In this document: positions 1-6,984 of the stretch, piece after piece
Layout of the letters: each line of letters starts with the position of its first letter
Numbering within the stretch: position 1 is the stretch's first letter
DNA from: Asparagopsis taxiformis
Lineage: Eukaryota > Rhodophyta > Florideophyceae > Bonnemaisoniales > Bonnemaisoniaceae
Direction of reading: 5' to 3'
Assembly (NCBI GenBank): GCA_030407315.1
Contig: JALQPE010001647.1
Location: forward strand, 1 to 14,618
DNA: 14,618 nt
The notes under the pieces: model-generated
Told to the model about the DNA's origin: nothing
Database searches by the model: none
The model's input: only the letters and a program-made list of their open reading frames with translations
Made by a program: the position numbers and the translations under genes

Positions 1-27
1 TCTCGGACAAAAGGGTGAACCATGGAT

Positions 28-44
28 TAAAGTTTAAAACTTTA
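28..44. repeat. AT-rich perfect inverted repeat (8-bp arms, 1-nt centre)
   Basis: The arms TAAAGTTT and AAACTTTA flank a single A in an otherwise GC-rich window. The element lies in the 78-bp gene-free stretch at the left edge, beyond the stop of the sterol desaturase gene. The symmetry and base composition suit a dimeric repressor site or a promoter region for a gene to the left of the window. The binding protein is unknown and no gene is visible to anchor it. Confidence 0.35.
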
Positions 45-78
45 GGAAAAGTCGCATCTGATGTCGCGGCCCGGTCTG

Positions 79-1020
79 TCAGGTCGGGTCGGCTGGTTGT
101 TCAAATCCCGGCGTGCCGCGGTCCTCCGGGTTGCGGGCCAGGTATTTCGCCTTGATGGTTTCGCTGGTGTCGCGGCTACCATCGTGGCTGTAGCCGGGCG
201 GCGCCAGCGCTAAAGCAGCCGTTGTTTCAGGGTCAGGCCGGGCTGGGTCATGTCACGGCAAAATCCCCACCCATTCGTGAAAGGCGACCCGTAGCGGATT
301 GAAGGTGCCGATGTTGTGGACAGGCCGTAATCGACGCGGTCGTTCTCCTGCTCGGGAACAAAGGTGCCGAACATCCGGTCCCAGATGATAAGACGCCGCA
401 TAATACAGTCCAGATAGCGCGGGTTGGCGGCCATGGTGGGCGCGGTGGTGGCTAGGGGTGTTCATCACTGCCTCGAACCAGCGGGGCATCTTGCCATCGC
501 TTCGGTGTGGATCCAGAACTGGTAGATCAGATTGAGGCCACCGACGAACAGTACCAGCGCGGTGGAATCCATCAGCACCAACGGCGCGCGCACCACCATC
601 ATGAAGGTAAAGGTGGCCGGTCCAGGTCTGCCGCAGCGCGGTGGTCAGGTTGTAATCTGGCTGGAGTGATGGTTCACATGGCTGGCCCAGACCCAACGTA
701 CCCGGTGGCCGAACCGGTGCACCCAGTAGTACCGCAGATCATCCAGCACGAAACAGACCAGCACCGCCCAGATAGACGTCCCCATATCAAGCGGCTTGAG
801 CCGCCACAGAACCATGAAGAACGCCCAGGCGATGAAACCCAGCAGGATCCCTGCCGCGACGCTGCCCGCCCCCATGATCAGCGAGGGTCCAGCGCATCGC
901 GGGTTTCGTACCGCCCGCCGCGCCTTTGATCGCGATCCACAGGAACTCGGCCAGGATCGCCGCGATGAAGAACGGCACCGCGTATTGGGTCACATCGGGG
1001 TAAGAGATTGGATCGCTCAT
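79..1020 (-). CDS. Sterol desaturase / fatty acid hydroxylase family membrane protein (frame-broken as read)
   Basis: This is an integral-membrane di-iron oxygenase of the fatty acid hydroxylase superfamily, acting on an unidentified lipid or sterol-like substrate in the inner membrane. Histidine clusters typical of the family are visible: YYWVHRFGHR (HxxxH), WASHVNHHSSQ (HxxHH) and, near the C-terminus, NTPSHHRAHHGR (HHxxHH), followed by LIIWDRMFGTFVPE, a usual family ending motif. Hydrophobic helices precede the first cluster. The ATG at 1018-1020 has an AAGGA ribosome site overlapping the stop of the upstream gene. The likely stop is TGA at 79-81, after a last frame change near 215, giving about 313 residues, normal for the family. 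At least four frame changes occur (roughly 890-930, 640-690, 430-560, 210-300), and the protein text is continuous across them. Family is secure; substrate is unknown. Confidence 0.88.
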
Positions 1021-1032
1021 CGGCGGGTTCCT

Positions 1033-1417
1033 TCAGGACGGGATCATCATCTGTTGCCAGTCTGCGCGTTCGTGCGGCGCAAGAGAGAGCGAGACGCCCG
1101 GCGTCCAAAATCGTGGAACTCCAGCCTGAGGCCGGTTCCGGTTCAAAGACATCAAAATCAATAAGATGGCGCGCCACGGTGTCGGCGCCAAAGGCCCAGA
1201 GAAGCCGGTTCCGCCTTCGGTCTGAACCAGCGCGGCGTGGCCGTTTTCGGCGATCAGCACCTGGTGAATCACATCATCGGGGAAATGGCGATGCCACTCG
1301 GCGCGGGCGTCCTCGACCGACAGCACCGTCTGCGCCGAGCGGCCCGACAGGTGTAGGATCGCGGCGACCGCGCTGACGCGCGCCGATAACCATGATCAGC
1401 AGGATCTCTAGTGGCAT
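1033..1417 (-). CDS. Small membrane-anchored conserved-type hypothetical protein
   Basis: I do not recognise a named family. The start MPLEILLIMVIG is an uncleaved-looking N-terminal hydrophobic helix that continues after a one-base frame change (near 1380) into VSAVAAILHLSGRSAQ. A soluble part of about 100 residues follows, with VLSVEDARAEWHRHFPDDV and LIAENGHAALVQTEGGTG, ending ADWQQMMIPS. The ATG at 1415-1417 has a very good ribosome site, AGGGAGGAG, just upstream. The reading changes frame about three times but ends cleanly at TGA 1033-1035, for about 128 residues. It lies 44 bp after the tlpA-like gene and 12 bp before the desaturase gene, whose ribosome site overlaps its stop, so the three are probably co-transcribed. 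A single-pass inner-membrane protein is the most that can be inferred. Confidence 0.72.
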
Positions 1418-1461
1418 ATGCTCCTCCCTGATCCCACATTGGCGGACCGGGAAGGAGCCTG

Positions 1462-2086
1462 TCAAAGGTCGCGTGAGGTCAAGCCGTGATCGGGGCGCGG
1501 CTGGACCCGTTGCGGGATGCGCAGATCAATGCGTTGCAATATCTCTTTGATGATCGCCTTGGCGCTGTCGCTGTTCCATTCTGCATCGCCCAGAAGGCGG
1601 GCAACCTCTCGCCTTCGCGGTTGATCAGAACGGTAATGGGCAGGCCGATCACTGCCATGTTGCGGGCCAGCGCCTGTTTCGGATCGGTGTGGCGGGGCAG
1701 GCCGGTGATGCCGTTTTCCTCGAAGAACTTGACGATACCAGCAGGGGAATTGCGCCCGGTGGCGATGGTCAGAACCTCGAAGTCCTCGCCGCCGAACTCT
1801 TCCTGCAACTCGGCGATTTGCGGCATTTCCTTGCGGCAGGGGGCACACCAGGTCGCCCAGAAGTTCAGCAGAACGATCTTGCCCTGATAATCGGTCAAGC
1901 GTGGCGGTGCCGCCATCGTTTTCCAGAAAGAACTCCGCGTCAGAGACGGGGCGCGGCTCGGAATGGACGACCAGCCGTTTCAGACTGTCGGCGCGCAGCG
2001 CCTCCAGCGTCGCGACATCTGCGGCGAAGGCGGCATTTGCACCCAAGGCAAGGGCCATATAAAGGGTGGTGACGAAACAGACGCAT
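1462..2086 (-). CDS. TlpA-like periplasmic thioredoxin-family disulfide reductase (frame-broken as read)
   Basis: This is a thioredoxin-fold protein of the TlpA/ResA type, exported and expected to reduce disulfides in periplasmic proteins, for example during cytochrome c maturation. The active site [18 protein letters not shown] carries the CAPC redox pair, and the cis-proline region [16 protein letters not shown] follows at the right distance. The N-terminus MRLF, then (after one extra T) [19 protein letters not shown], is a cleavable signal peptide ending AFA-A. The ATG at 2084-2086 is preceded by GGAG. At least three frame changes are needed (near 2070, 1910 and 1610). The exact C-terminus is uncertain: the frame reading [18 protein letters not shown] ends at 1462, another frame at 1479. 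Its start is 20 bp from the divergent argH start. Family is secure, client proteins unknown. Confidence 0.87.
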
Positions 2087-2106
2087 GTTATCTCCGGGGT
2101 TCAGCC

Positions 2107-3502
2107 ATGACAGATCAATCCTCAAACCAGATGTGGGGCGGCCGCTTTGCCGCTGGCCCTGACGCGATCATGGAGGCAATTAATGCCTCGATTCGGTTTG
2201 ACAAGCGTATGGCAGCCCAGGACATCGCAGGCTCAAGAGCCCATGCCGCCATGTTGGGCCGCGAACAGGCGTCATTACGGATAACGACGCCGAGGCCATT
2301 CGGGAAGGGCTACTCACGGTCTTGTCAGAGATCGAAAGCGGCAGCTTCCAGTTCTCTACCGCGCTGGAAGACATCCATATGAACGTCGAAGCGCGCCTGA
2401 AAGAGGTGATCGGAGAGCCCGCCGGGCGTCTGCACACCGGCGGTCGCGCAATGATCAGGTGGCGACCGATTTCAAACTCTGGGTGCGCGATCAGTTCGAC
2501 GCTGCCGAAAAGGGCCTGCTGGCACTGATCAAGGCGCTGGTCGATCAGGCCGAGGCTGGCGCCGACTGGGTGATGCCCGGCTTTACCCACCTGCAGACCG
2601 CGCAGCCGGTGACCTGGGGCCATCACATGATGGCCTATGTGGAAATGTTCGGCCGCGATCTGTCCCGCGTGCGTGATGCCCGCGCCCGGATGAACGAATC
2701 GCCCCTGGGTGCGGCGGCGCTGGCGGGCACCTCCTTCCCCATCGACCGTGATATGACCGCATCGGCGCTGGGCTTTGACCGTCCTGCGGCAAACTCGCTC
2801 GATGCCGTGTCGGATCGCGATTTCGCGCTGGAGTTCCTGAGCACCGCATCGATCTGCGCCGTGCACCTCAGCCGTTTTGCCGAAGAGCTGGTGATCTGGT
2901 CCTCGGCCCAGTTCCGCTTCGTGACCCTCAGCGACCGCTTCTCCACCGGCTCCTCGATCATGCCGCAGAAGAAGAACCCGGATGCGGCCCGAACTGATCC
3001 GCGCCAAGGTAGGCGGATCTTTGGCGCCAATACCGCGCTGATGATGTGATGAAGGGGCTGCCGCTCGCCTATTCCCAAGGACATGCAGAAGACAAGGAAC
3101 AGGTCTTTGATGCAGCCGACAACTGGATGCTGGCGCTGGCTGCGATGGAAGGCATGGTCAAGGATATGACTGGCAACCGCGAGTCGCTGGCTGCCGCCGC
3201 CGGCTCTGGTTTTTCCACCGCCACCGATCCTGCCCGACTGGATGGTGCGGGTTCTGAAGGTGCCCTTCCGCGATGCCCACCATGTCACCGGCGCCTTGGT
3301 CGCAATGGCCGAGGGCCCGTGGTTGCGATCTGCCGACCTCAGCCTTGAGGACATGCAGGGCGTGCACGAAGGCATCACCGAGGATATCTTCAACGTTTCT
3401 GGAGTCGAAAACTCGGTCAACTCGCGCATGTCCTATGGTGGCACCGCGCCCGCGCAGGTGCGCGCGCAGGTGAAACGCTGGAAAGAGATCCTGGCGGGCT
3501 AA
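2107..3502 (+). CDS. argH: Argininosuccinate lyase (frame-broken as read)
   Basis: It catalyses the last step of arginine biosynthesis, splitting argininosuccinate to arginine and fumarate in the cytoplasm as a homotetramer. The start [20 protein letters not shown] is typical of ArgH. The conserved SRNDQVATD region, [18 protein letters not shown] with its catalytic-type histidine, and the fumarase/aspartase superfamily signature [12 protein letters not shown] follow in order. The C-terminus ends [10 protein letters not shown] at TGA-free TAA 3500-3502, giving about 464 residues, the usual length. The text passes through at least five frame changes (near 2270, 2440, 2990, 3080 and 3230), and in the published frame the 2430-2450 segment lacks a base inside the TGRSRNDQ motif. 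No catalytic segment is missing. The ATG at 2107 leaves almost no room for a private promoter, so its control signals must overlap the divergent tlpA-like gene. Confidence 0.95.
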
Positions 3503-3601
3503 GCAGGCCTTTGCCGAGATCCTGCGGCGGGGGCGCTTGTGATTGGCCAGCGCCCCGCCCATATTGAACGAACACCCACCCGAGCCGAGGGCTTCACTCT
3601 G

Positions 3602-3781
3602 ATGCGCGTTCTTGTTTTTCTTTTCGTTGCAGCCACAACACTCGCGGCCTGTGGCGTGGACGGAGAAACCGGTGCGCCCCACACTCAATGCCGGGGTCGG
3701 GGTCTCTACCAGCGGTGTGTCCATGCCGGGGGCAGTGTGGGTGTGCAGCAGGGACCGTTCAGCCTTCTTCTGGGCTTCTGA
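3602..3781 (+). CDS. Small outer-membrane-type lipoprotein, first of two
   Basis: A lipoprotein of about 59 residues. The signal MRVLVFLFVAATTLAAC has a canonical lipobox L-A-A-C with the lipidated cysteine at residue 17, followed by GVDGE. The mature part is short and rich in Gly, Val and Ser (PTLNAGVGVSTSGV, then VGVQQGPFSLLLGF at the end). Two compensating frame changes lie at about 3670-3680 and 3735-3750. The start at 3602 has GAGGG about ten bases upstream; an in-frame ATG at 3539 would add a non-signal-like extension and is less likely. It follows argH by 99 bp on the same strand. Small lipoproteins directly behind argH are, from memory, common in Rhodobacterales; function is unknown. 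No signature other than the lipobox is visible. Confidence 0.72.
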   Translation: MRVLVFLFVAATTLAACGVDGETGAPHTQCRGRGLYQRCVHAGGSVGVQQGPFSLLLGF

Positions 3782-3963
3782 TGCCTTCGCGCGCGGCCTG
3801 CGCCGTCCTCTGGCTGCCGGTCGTGATCGCTTTGGCGGGATGTGAGCCGCTGGCCTCTGAACGCACTGCGGTACCGCAAGCGGTAGCTCTGCGTCTCAGA
3901 CACCCGGGTCGGGTGTGGACAGTTTCGGGGTACGCCCGGGTTGGCGTTTCTATCGGGAACTGA
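3781..3963 (+). CDS. Small lipoprotein, second of two, translationally coupled
   Basis: A second lipoprotein-like reading frame of 60 residues. Its ATG (3781-3783) shares one base with the TGA stop of the preceding lipoprotein (TGATG), so translation is probably coupled. The signal MPSRAACAVLWLPVVIALAGC has a lipobox L-A-G-C with the cysteine at residue 21. The end VSGYARVGVSIGN resembles the Gly/Val-rich tail of its neighbour, which suggests the two are related. The middle (AVALRLRHPGRVW) does not resemble the neighbour and may be read in the wrong frame, because a shifted frame gives a Ser/Gly-rich stretch more like the first lipoprotein. The TGA at 3961-3963 lies within a hairpin. Function unknown. 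Confidence 0.58.
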   Translation: MPSRAACAVLWLPVVIALAGCEPLASERTAVPQAVALRLRHPGRVWTVSGYARVGVSIGN

Positions 3964-3981
3964 AACGCCGAAACCTTTTTT
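3943..3981 (+). terminator. Possible Rho-independent terminator after the second lipoprotein gene
   Basis: A perfect 8-bp stem, GGCGTTTC (3943-3950) with GAAACGCC (3962-3969), has an 11-nt loop and is followed after six bases by TTTTTT (3976-3981). The stop codon of the second lipoprotein lies at the loop/stem junction. The gap between stem and T-run is longer than ideal, so efficiency is uncertain. It sits between convergent genes. Confidence 0.45.
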
Positions 3982-4845
3982 CCGGCACGATTTGAACAAA
4001 TCCCAGCATAGTGATCGCCCAGCGACCGGCTGCCATATCGCGGTCCGATGGCGTCCTGCTGGCAGGACGTCAGGAAAAACTCGAACGGCCCCCAGACATT
4101 GACGCGGGGTGCAACGTTTCATCACTGATAGGGCCACATGGCCCAGCCACAGCGGCAGGTGGGTGATCCGGGCGGGTTTACCGAGGGCGTCAAAGGCCAG
4201 TTCTGCGATCTGATCGAGGCTCAGCACTTCGGGGCCGCCGATCTCCACATCCGCCTCCCCGGCTTCGATGGCATCAAGAATGGCACAGGACAGATCGCGG
4301 GCATGAATCGGATTGATCCGCACCGATCCGTCACCGATCAGCCAGACCCGGCCCTTTTTCGCCATCGACAGGATCTCTTCCATATCGGCAAAGAACCCGT
4401 TGGGGCGGATGACGCACGCCTGCAGCGGGGCGGTTTGCAGCACGCCGACGAACCGCGATTTGGGCCGCCACCAGATCAGAGGTGGGGGTGCCCCGGGTCA
4501 GCACATGCACATAGGCAAACTGACCGACCCCGGCGTTCACCGCCTCTTTCAGCAGGTTGAGGTTGGCCTGATAATCCACATCCAGATAGGTCACACGGTC
4601 GGTCTGCCGGGTCAGCCCCAAGGCCGAGACAACGAGTTCCACCCATCCATAAGTCCGCTGAGGCTGGCCGGGTCGGTGGCCTCTGCGGTGACGATTTCAA
4701 CACCTCGGGGAAACCCGGACGTATCCGAGCCGGACCGGACCAGTGCCCGCACGGAGTAGCCCCGGGCCGACAGTTGCGCCACCAGATGGCGCCCCAGATG
4801 GCCAGTTGCACCGGCGACAAATGCAATCTTCTGATTTTCACTCAT
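3950..4845 (-). CDS. NmrA-like / atypical SDR NAD(P)-binding oxidoreductase (frame-broken as read)
   Basis: An extended/atypical short-chain dehydrogenase of the NmrA/NAD-dependent epimerase type. The N-terminus KIAFVAGATGHLGRHLVAQL contains the GxxGxxG dinucleotide-binding loop at residues 11-17. Then come VVSALGLTRQTD, DVDYQANLNLLKEAVNAGV, QFAYVHVL, VIRPNGFFADMEEIL and INPIHARDLSCAILDAIEAG, all in the expected order. No clear YxxxK catalytic pair was seen, which fits the atypical members that act as redox sensors or reductases of unknown substrate. The ATG at 4843-4845 is preferred over an in-frame ATG at 4867-4869, which would lie inside the candidate operator. Frame changes occur near 4650, 4480 and 4100. 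The C-terminal end is not fixed: after SRSLGDHY the frames diverge, and 3950 is one possible stop. It is divergent from the TetR gene. Confidence 0.78.
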
Positions 4846-4862
4846 TGACACTAATCCATTTT

Positions 4863-4876
4863 TGACCAATTGGTCA
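4863..4876. promoter_or_regulatory. Candidate TetR operator: perfect 14-bp palindrome
   Basis: TGACCAATTGGTCA reads identically on both strands. It lies in the 140-bp region between the divergent oxidoreductase and TetR-regulator starts, 18 bp upstream of the oxidoreductase ATG. TetR-family regulators usually bind palindromes of this size next to their own gene and the divergent target. The site would overlap or immediately follow the transcription start of the oxidoreductase gene. Symmetry is seen directly; binding is inferred. Confidence 0.62.
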
Positions 4877-4879
4877 GAT

Positions 4880-4891
4880 ATAGCGCGCTAT
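4880..4891. promoter_or_regulatory. Second palindrome in the divergent intergenic region
   Basis: ATAGCGCGCTAT is a perfect 12-bp palindrome three bases away from the first one. It overlaps the proposed -10 element of the oxidoreductase promoter. It could be a half of a composite operator or simply promoter sequence that happens to be symmetrical. Confidence 0.35.
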
Positions 4892-4917
4892 CTAGGGGCC
4901 GCATGACTGACCCGCAA
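4889..4917 (-). promoter_or_regulatory. Possible sigma-70-type promoter of the NmrA-like gene
   Basis: On the minus strand TTGCGG (4912-4917) and TAGATA (4889-4894) are separated by exactly 17 bases. Transcription would begin near 4882, just before the 14-bp palindrome, a layout in which a bound repressor would block initiation. The -35 and -10 matches are partial, so this is a suggestion only. Confidence 0.35.
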
Positions 4918-4985
4918 GTCATTTATATGCGGGACAGGTCAACCCCGCTATGCATTCCGTGCAATCAGGCCCAAAAGGAACGGCA

Positions 4986-5573
4986 ATGCCGAAGATCGTC
5001 GACAAGGATAAAATGAGGGCTGAGATCCTCGAGGCGGCGATGATGTGTTTTTGCGCGCACGGGCTATCAGGCCACCAAAATGACCGATATTGCCAGGGCC
5101 GCAGGCGTGGCCAAGGGCACGCTCTATCTTTATTGCGACGGCAAGGATGACCTCATCCTGAGCTTGATCGGGCAATACTTCGACGGGCTGAGGGGCCAGA
5201 TCACCCTGCTGCCCGCCCCGCAGACGCTTGAGCTTTATCTGGATGGCCTGCGCCAGACGGTGATCATGGCGCAGCGTGATATGACATCGCTGATCTTTGA
5301 AGTGCTGGGACCGGGGTTCAAGGATCCTCGGGCAGTAGAGATCATCGACGGGTTTTTCGATTGGCTGGCCCGGCACTGGGCAGAACATTTCGCAGATCTT
5401 GCCGACGCACAGGAAATCCGCGCTGACTGCGATCCGATGGCGCTGGCGCGGGCGGTGATCGCGATGCTGGACGGGGTTTTCCTGCATCTGAGCCTGTTCG
5501 ATGCGGGGTCCAAGATCGCCACCCTGCGGCGCGAGACCGCCTTACCATGATCGCATCGGGGCTGCGGGGATAA
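4986..5573 (+). CDS. TetR/AcrR-family transcriptional regulator
   Basis: A dimeric repressor of about 195 residues, the family's usual size. The N-terminal DNA-binding domain reads [17 protein letters not shown], then (after removal of the effect of one extra C near 5065) [20 protein letters not shown] followed by [11 protein letters not shown], the standard helix-turn-helix with the recognition helix GTLYLYC. The C-terminal ligand domain (about residues 55-195) is all helical and shows no diagnostic motif. The ATG at 4986 has AAAAGGAA upstream. As read, the frame stops at 5548-5550; one missing base near 5540 would restore [11 protein letters not shown] and the TAA at 5571-5573. It is divergent from the NmrA-like gene with a perfect palindrome between them, so it probably represses that gene and itself. 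Ligand unknown. Confidence 0.9.
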
Positions 5574-5610
5574 ACGCGCAGTGGACAGCGCTGTAGCAGG
5601 ACAAATTCCA

Positions 5611-5638
5611 TTGATCCGGCGGCCTCTTTTGGTCTAAT
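5611..5638 (+). promoter_or_regulatory. Possible lysA promoter
   Basis: TTGATC (5611-5616) and TCTAAT (5633-5638) are spaced by 16 bases, directly before lysA. If used, transcription would start within a few bases of the lysA ATG (5648), implying a leaderless or very short leader; no clear ribosome site is visible before that ATG. Weak evidence. Confidence 0.28.
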
Positions 5639-5647
5639 CGCCAAGAC

Positions 5648-6910
5648 ATGGATCATTTTCTTTACCGCGATGGCGCGCTCTGCGCCGAGGACGTTCCGGT
5701 GGCTGAAATCGCCGCCGCCGTAGGCACGCCGTTCTATGTCTATTCCACCGCGACGCTGCTCAGGCATTTCCGCCTGTTCGACGAGGCGCTGGAAGGCACC
5801 GAGCATCTGGTCTGTTTTGCGATGAAGGCGGCCAGCAACCAGGCCATCCTGCAGACGCTGGCGCAGGCGGGCGCGGGCATGGATGTGGTCAGTCAGGGCG
5901 AATACCTGCGGGCCAAGGCGGCTGGTGTGCCGGGCGACAAGATCGTCTTTTCGGCGTTGGCAAAACGGCCGAGGAAATCCGCTGCGCCCTGTCCGGTGGC
6001 ATCCGCCAGTTCAACGTGGAATCCGAGGCCCGAGATGGAGGTGATCAACGCGTCGCTCTGGAACTGGGCACCCGGGCGCCGATCACCATCCGCATCAACC
6101 CGGATGTCGATGCAAAGACCCACGCCAAGATCGCCACCGGAAAATCCGAGAACAAATTCGGCATCCCGATTTCCCGCGCTAGCGAGGTCTACGCCCATGC
6201 CGCCAGCCTGCCGGGGCTGGAGGTGATCGGGATCGACTTGCATATCGGCTCGCAGCTGACCGAGCTGGCCCCGTTCGAGGCCGCCTATCAGAAGGTTGCG
6301 GAGCTGACCGAGACCCTGCGCGCCGAAGGTCATGACATCCGCCGCCTCGATCTGGGGGGTGGGCTTGGCATTCCCTATACCCGCTCGAACGAGGCGCCGC
6401 CGCTGCCGGTGGAATATGGCGCCCTGATCAAGCGTACGCTGGGCCACCTCGGCTGCGAGATCGAGATCGAACCGGGTCGCCTGATCGCGGGCAATGCCGG
6501 GCTGATGGTCAGCAAGGTAATTTATGTGAAACCGGCGAGGGCCGTGATTTCCTGATCATCGATGGGGCCATGAACGATCTGATCCGCCCCGCATGTACGA
6601 GGCGCATCACGATATCGTGCCAGTGATCGAACCGGAGCCGGGCGTCGAAAGCCAGCCTTATGATATCGTCGGGCCGGTCTGCGAATCCGGCGATACCTTT
6701 GCCAAGCAGCGCGATATGCCGCCGCTGGCTGCCGGGGATCTGATCGCCTTCCGCAGCGCCGGAGCCTATGGCGCGGTGATGTCGAGCGAATACAACTCGC
6801 GCCCCCTGATCCCCGAGGTACTGGTGCATGGGGATCAATTCGCGGTTATTCGCCGACGTCCGACCTTTGACGAAATGATAAACCGCGATACCATTCCGGA
6901 ATGGCTCTGA
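5648..6910 (+). CDS. lysA: Diaminopimelate decarboxylase (frame-broken as read)
   Basis: A PLP-dependent fold-III decarboxylase that converts meso-diaminopimelate to lysine and CO2 in the cytoplasm. The PLP lysine is K60 in VCFAMKAASNQAIL. The motifs INPDVDAKTHAKIATG, KFGIP, GIDLHIGSQ, RRLDLGGGLGIPY, EIEPGRLIAGNAG, CESGDTFAKQRDMP (the cysteine reaches across the dimer to the partner active site) and the end RDTIPEWL appear in correct order. The length of about 420 residues is normal. Frame changes occur near 5955, 6015-6050 and 6525-6590; protein text is continuous. The usual KANSN near the PLP lysine reads KAASN here, which I think is a lineage variant. The ATG at 5648 agrees with the family N-terminus. 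It precedes the DUF4175 gene by 74 bp on the same strand. Confidence 0.95.
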
Positions 6911-6984
6911 TCGCGGCTGCGGACTTTTCGCGTCGGGGCACCCCCGCAACCGCGCCCGCAACCGCGCAGAGAGGCATCGCCGAA

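Noticed and set aside
2180..3429. Minus-strand open frames over argH
   Set aside because: ArgH motifs are unambiguous on the plus strand; the antisense translations show no motif and have no ribosome sites worth noting.
4862..4867. TTGACC overlapping the palindrome as the -35 box of the TetR gene
   Set aside because: No acceptable -10 element occurs 16-18 bases downstream; the nearest AT-rich hexamer is only about 11 bases away.
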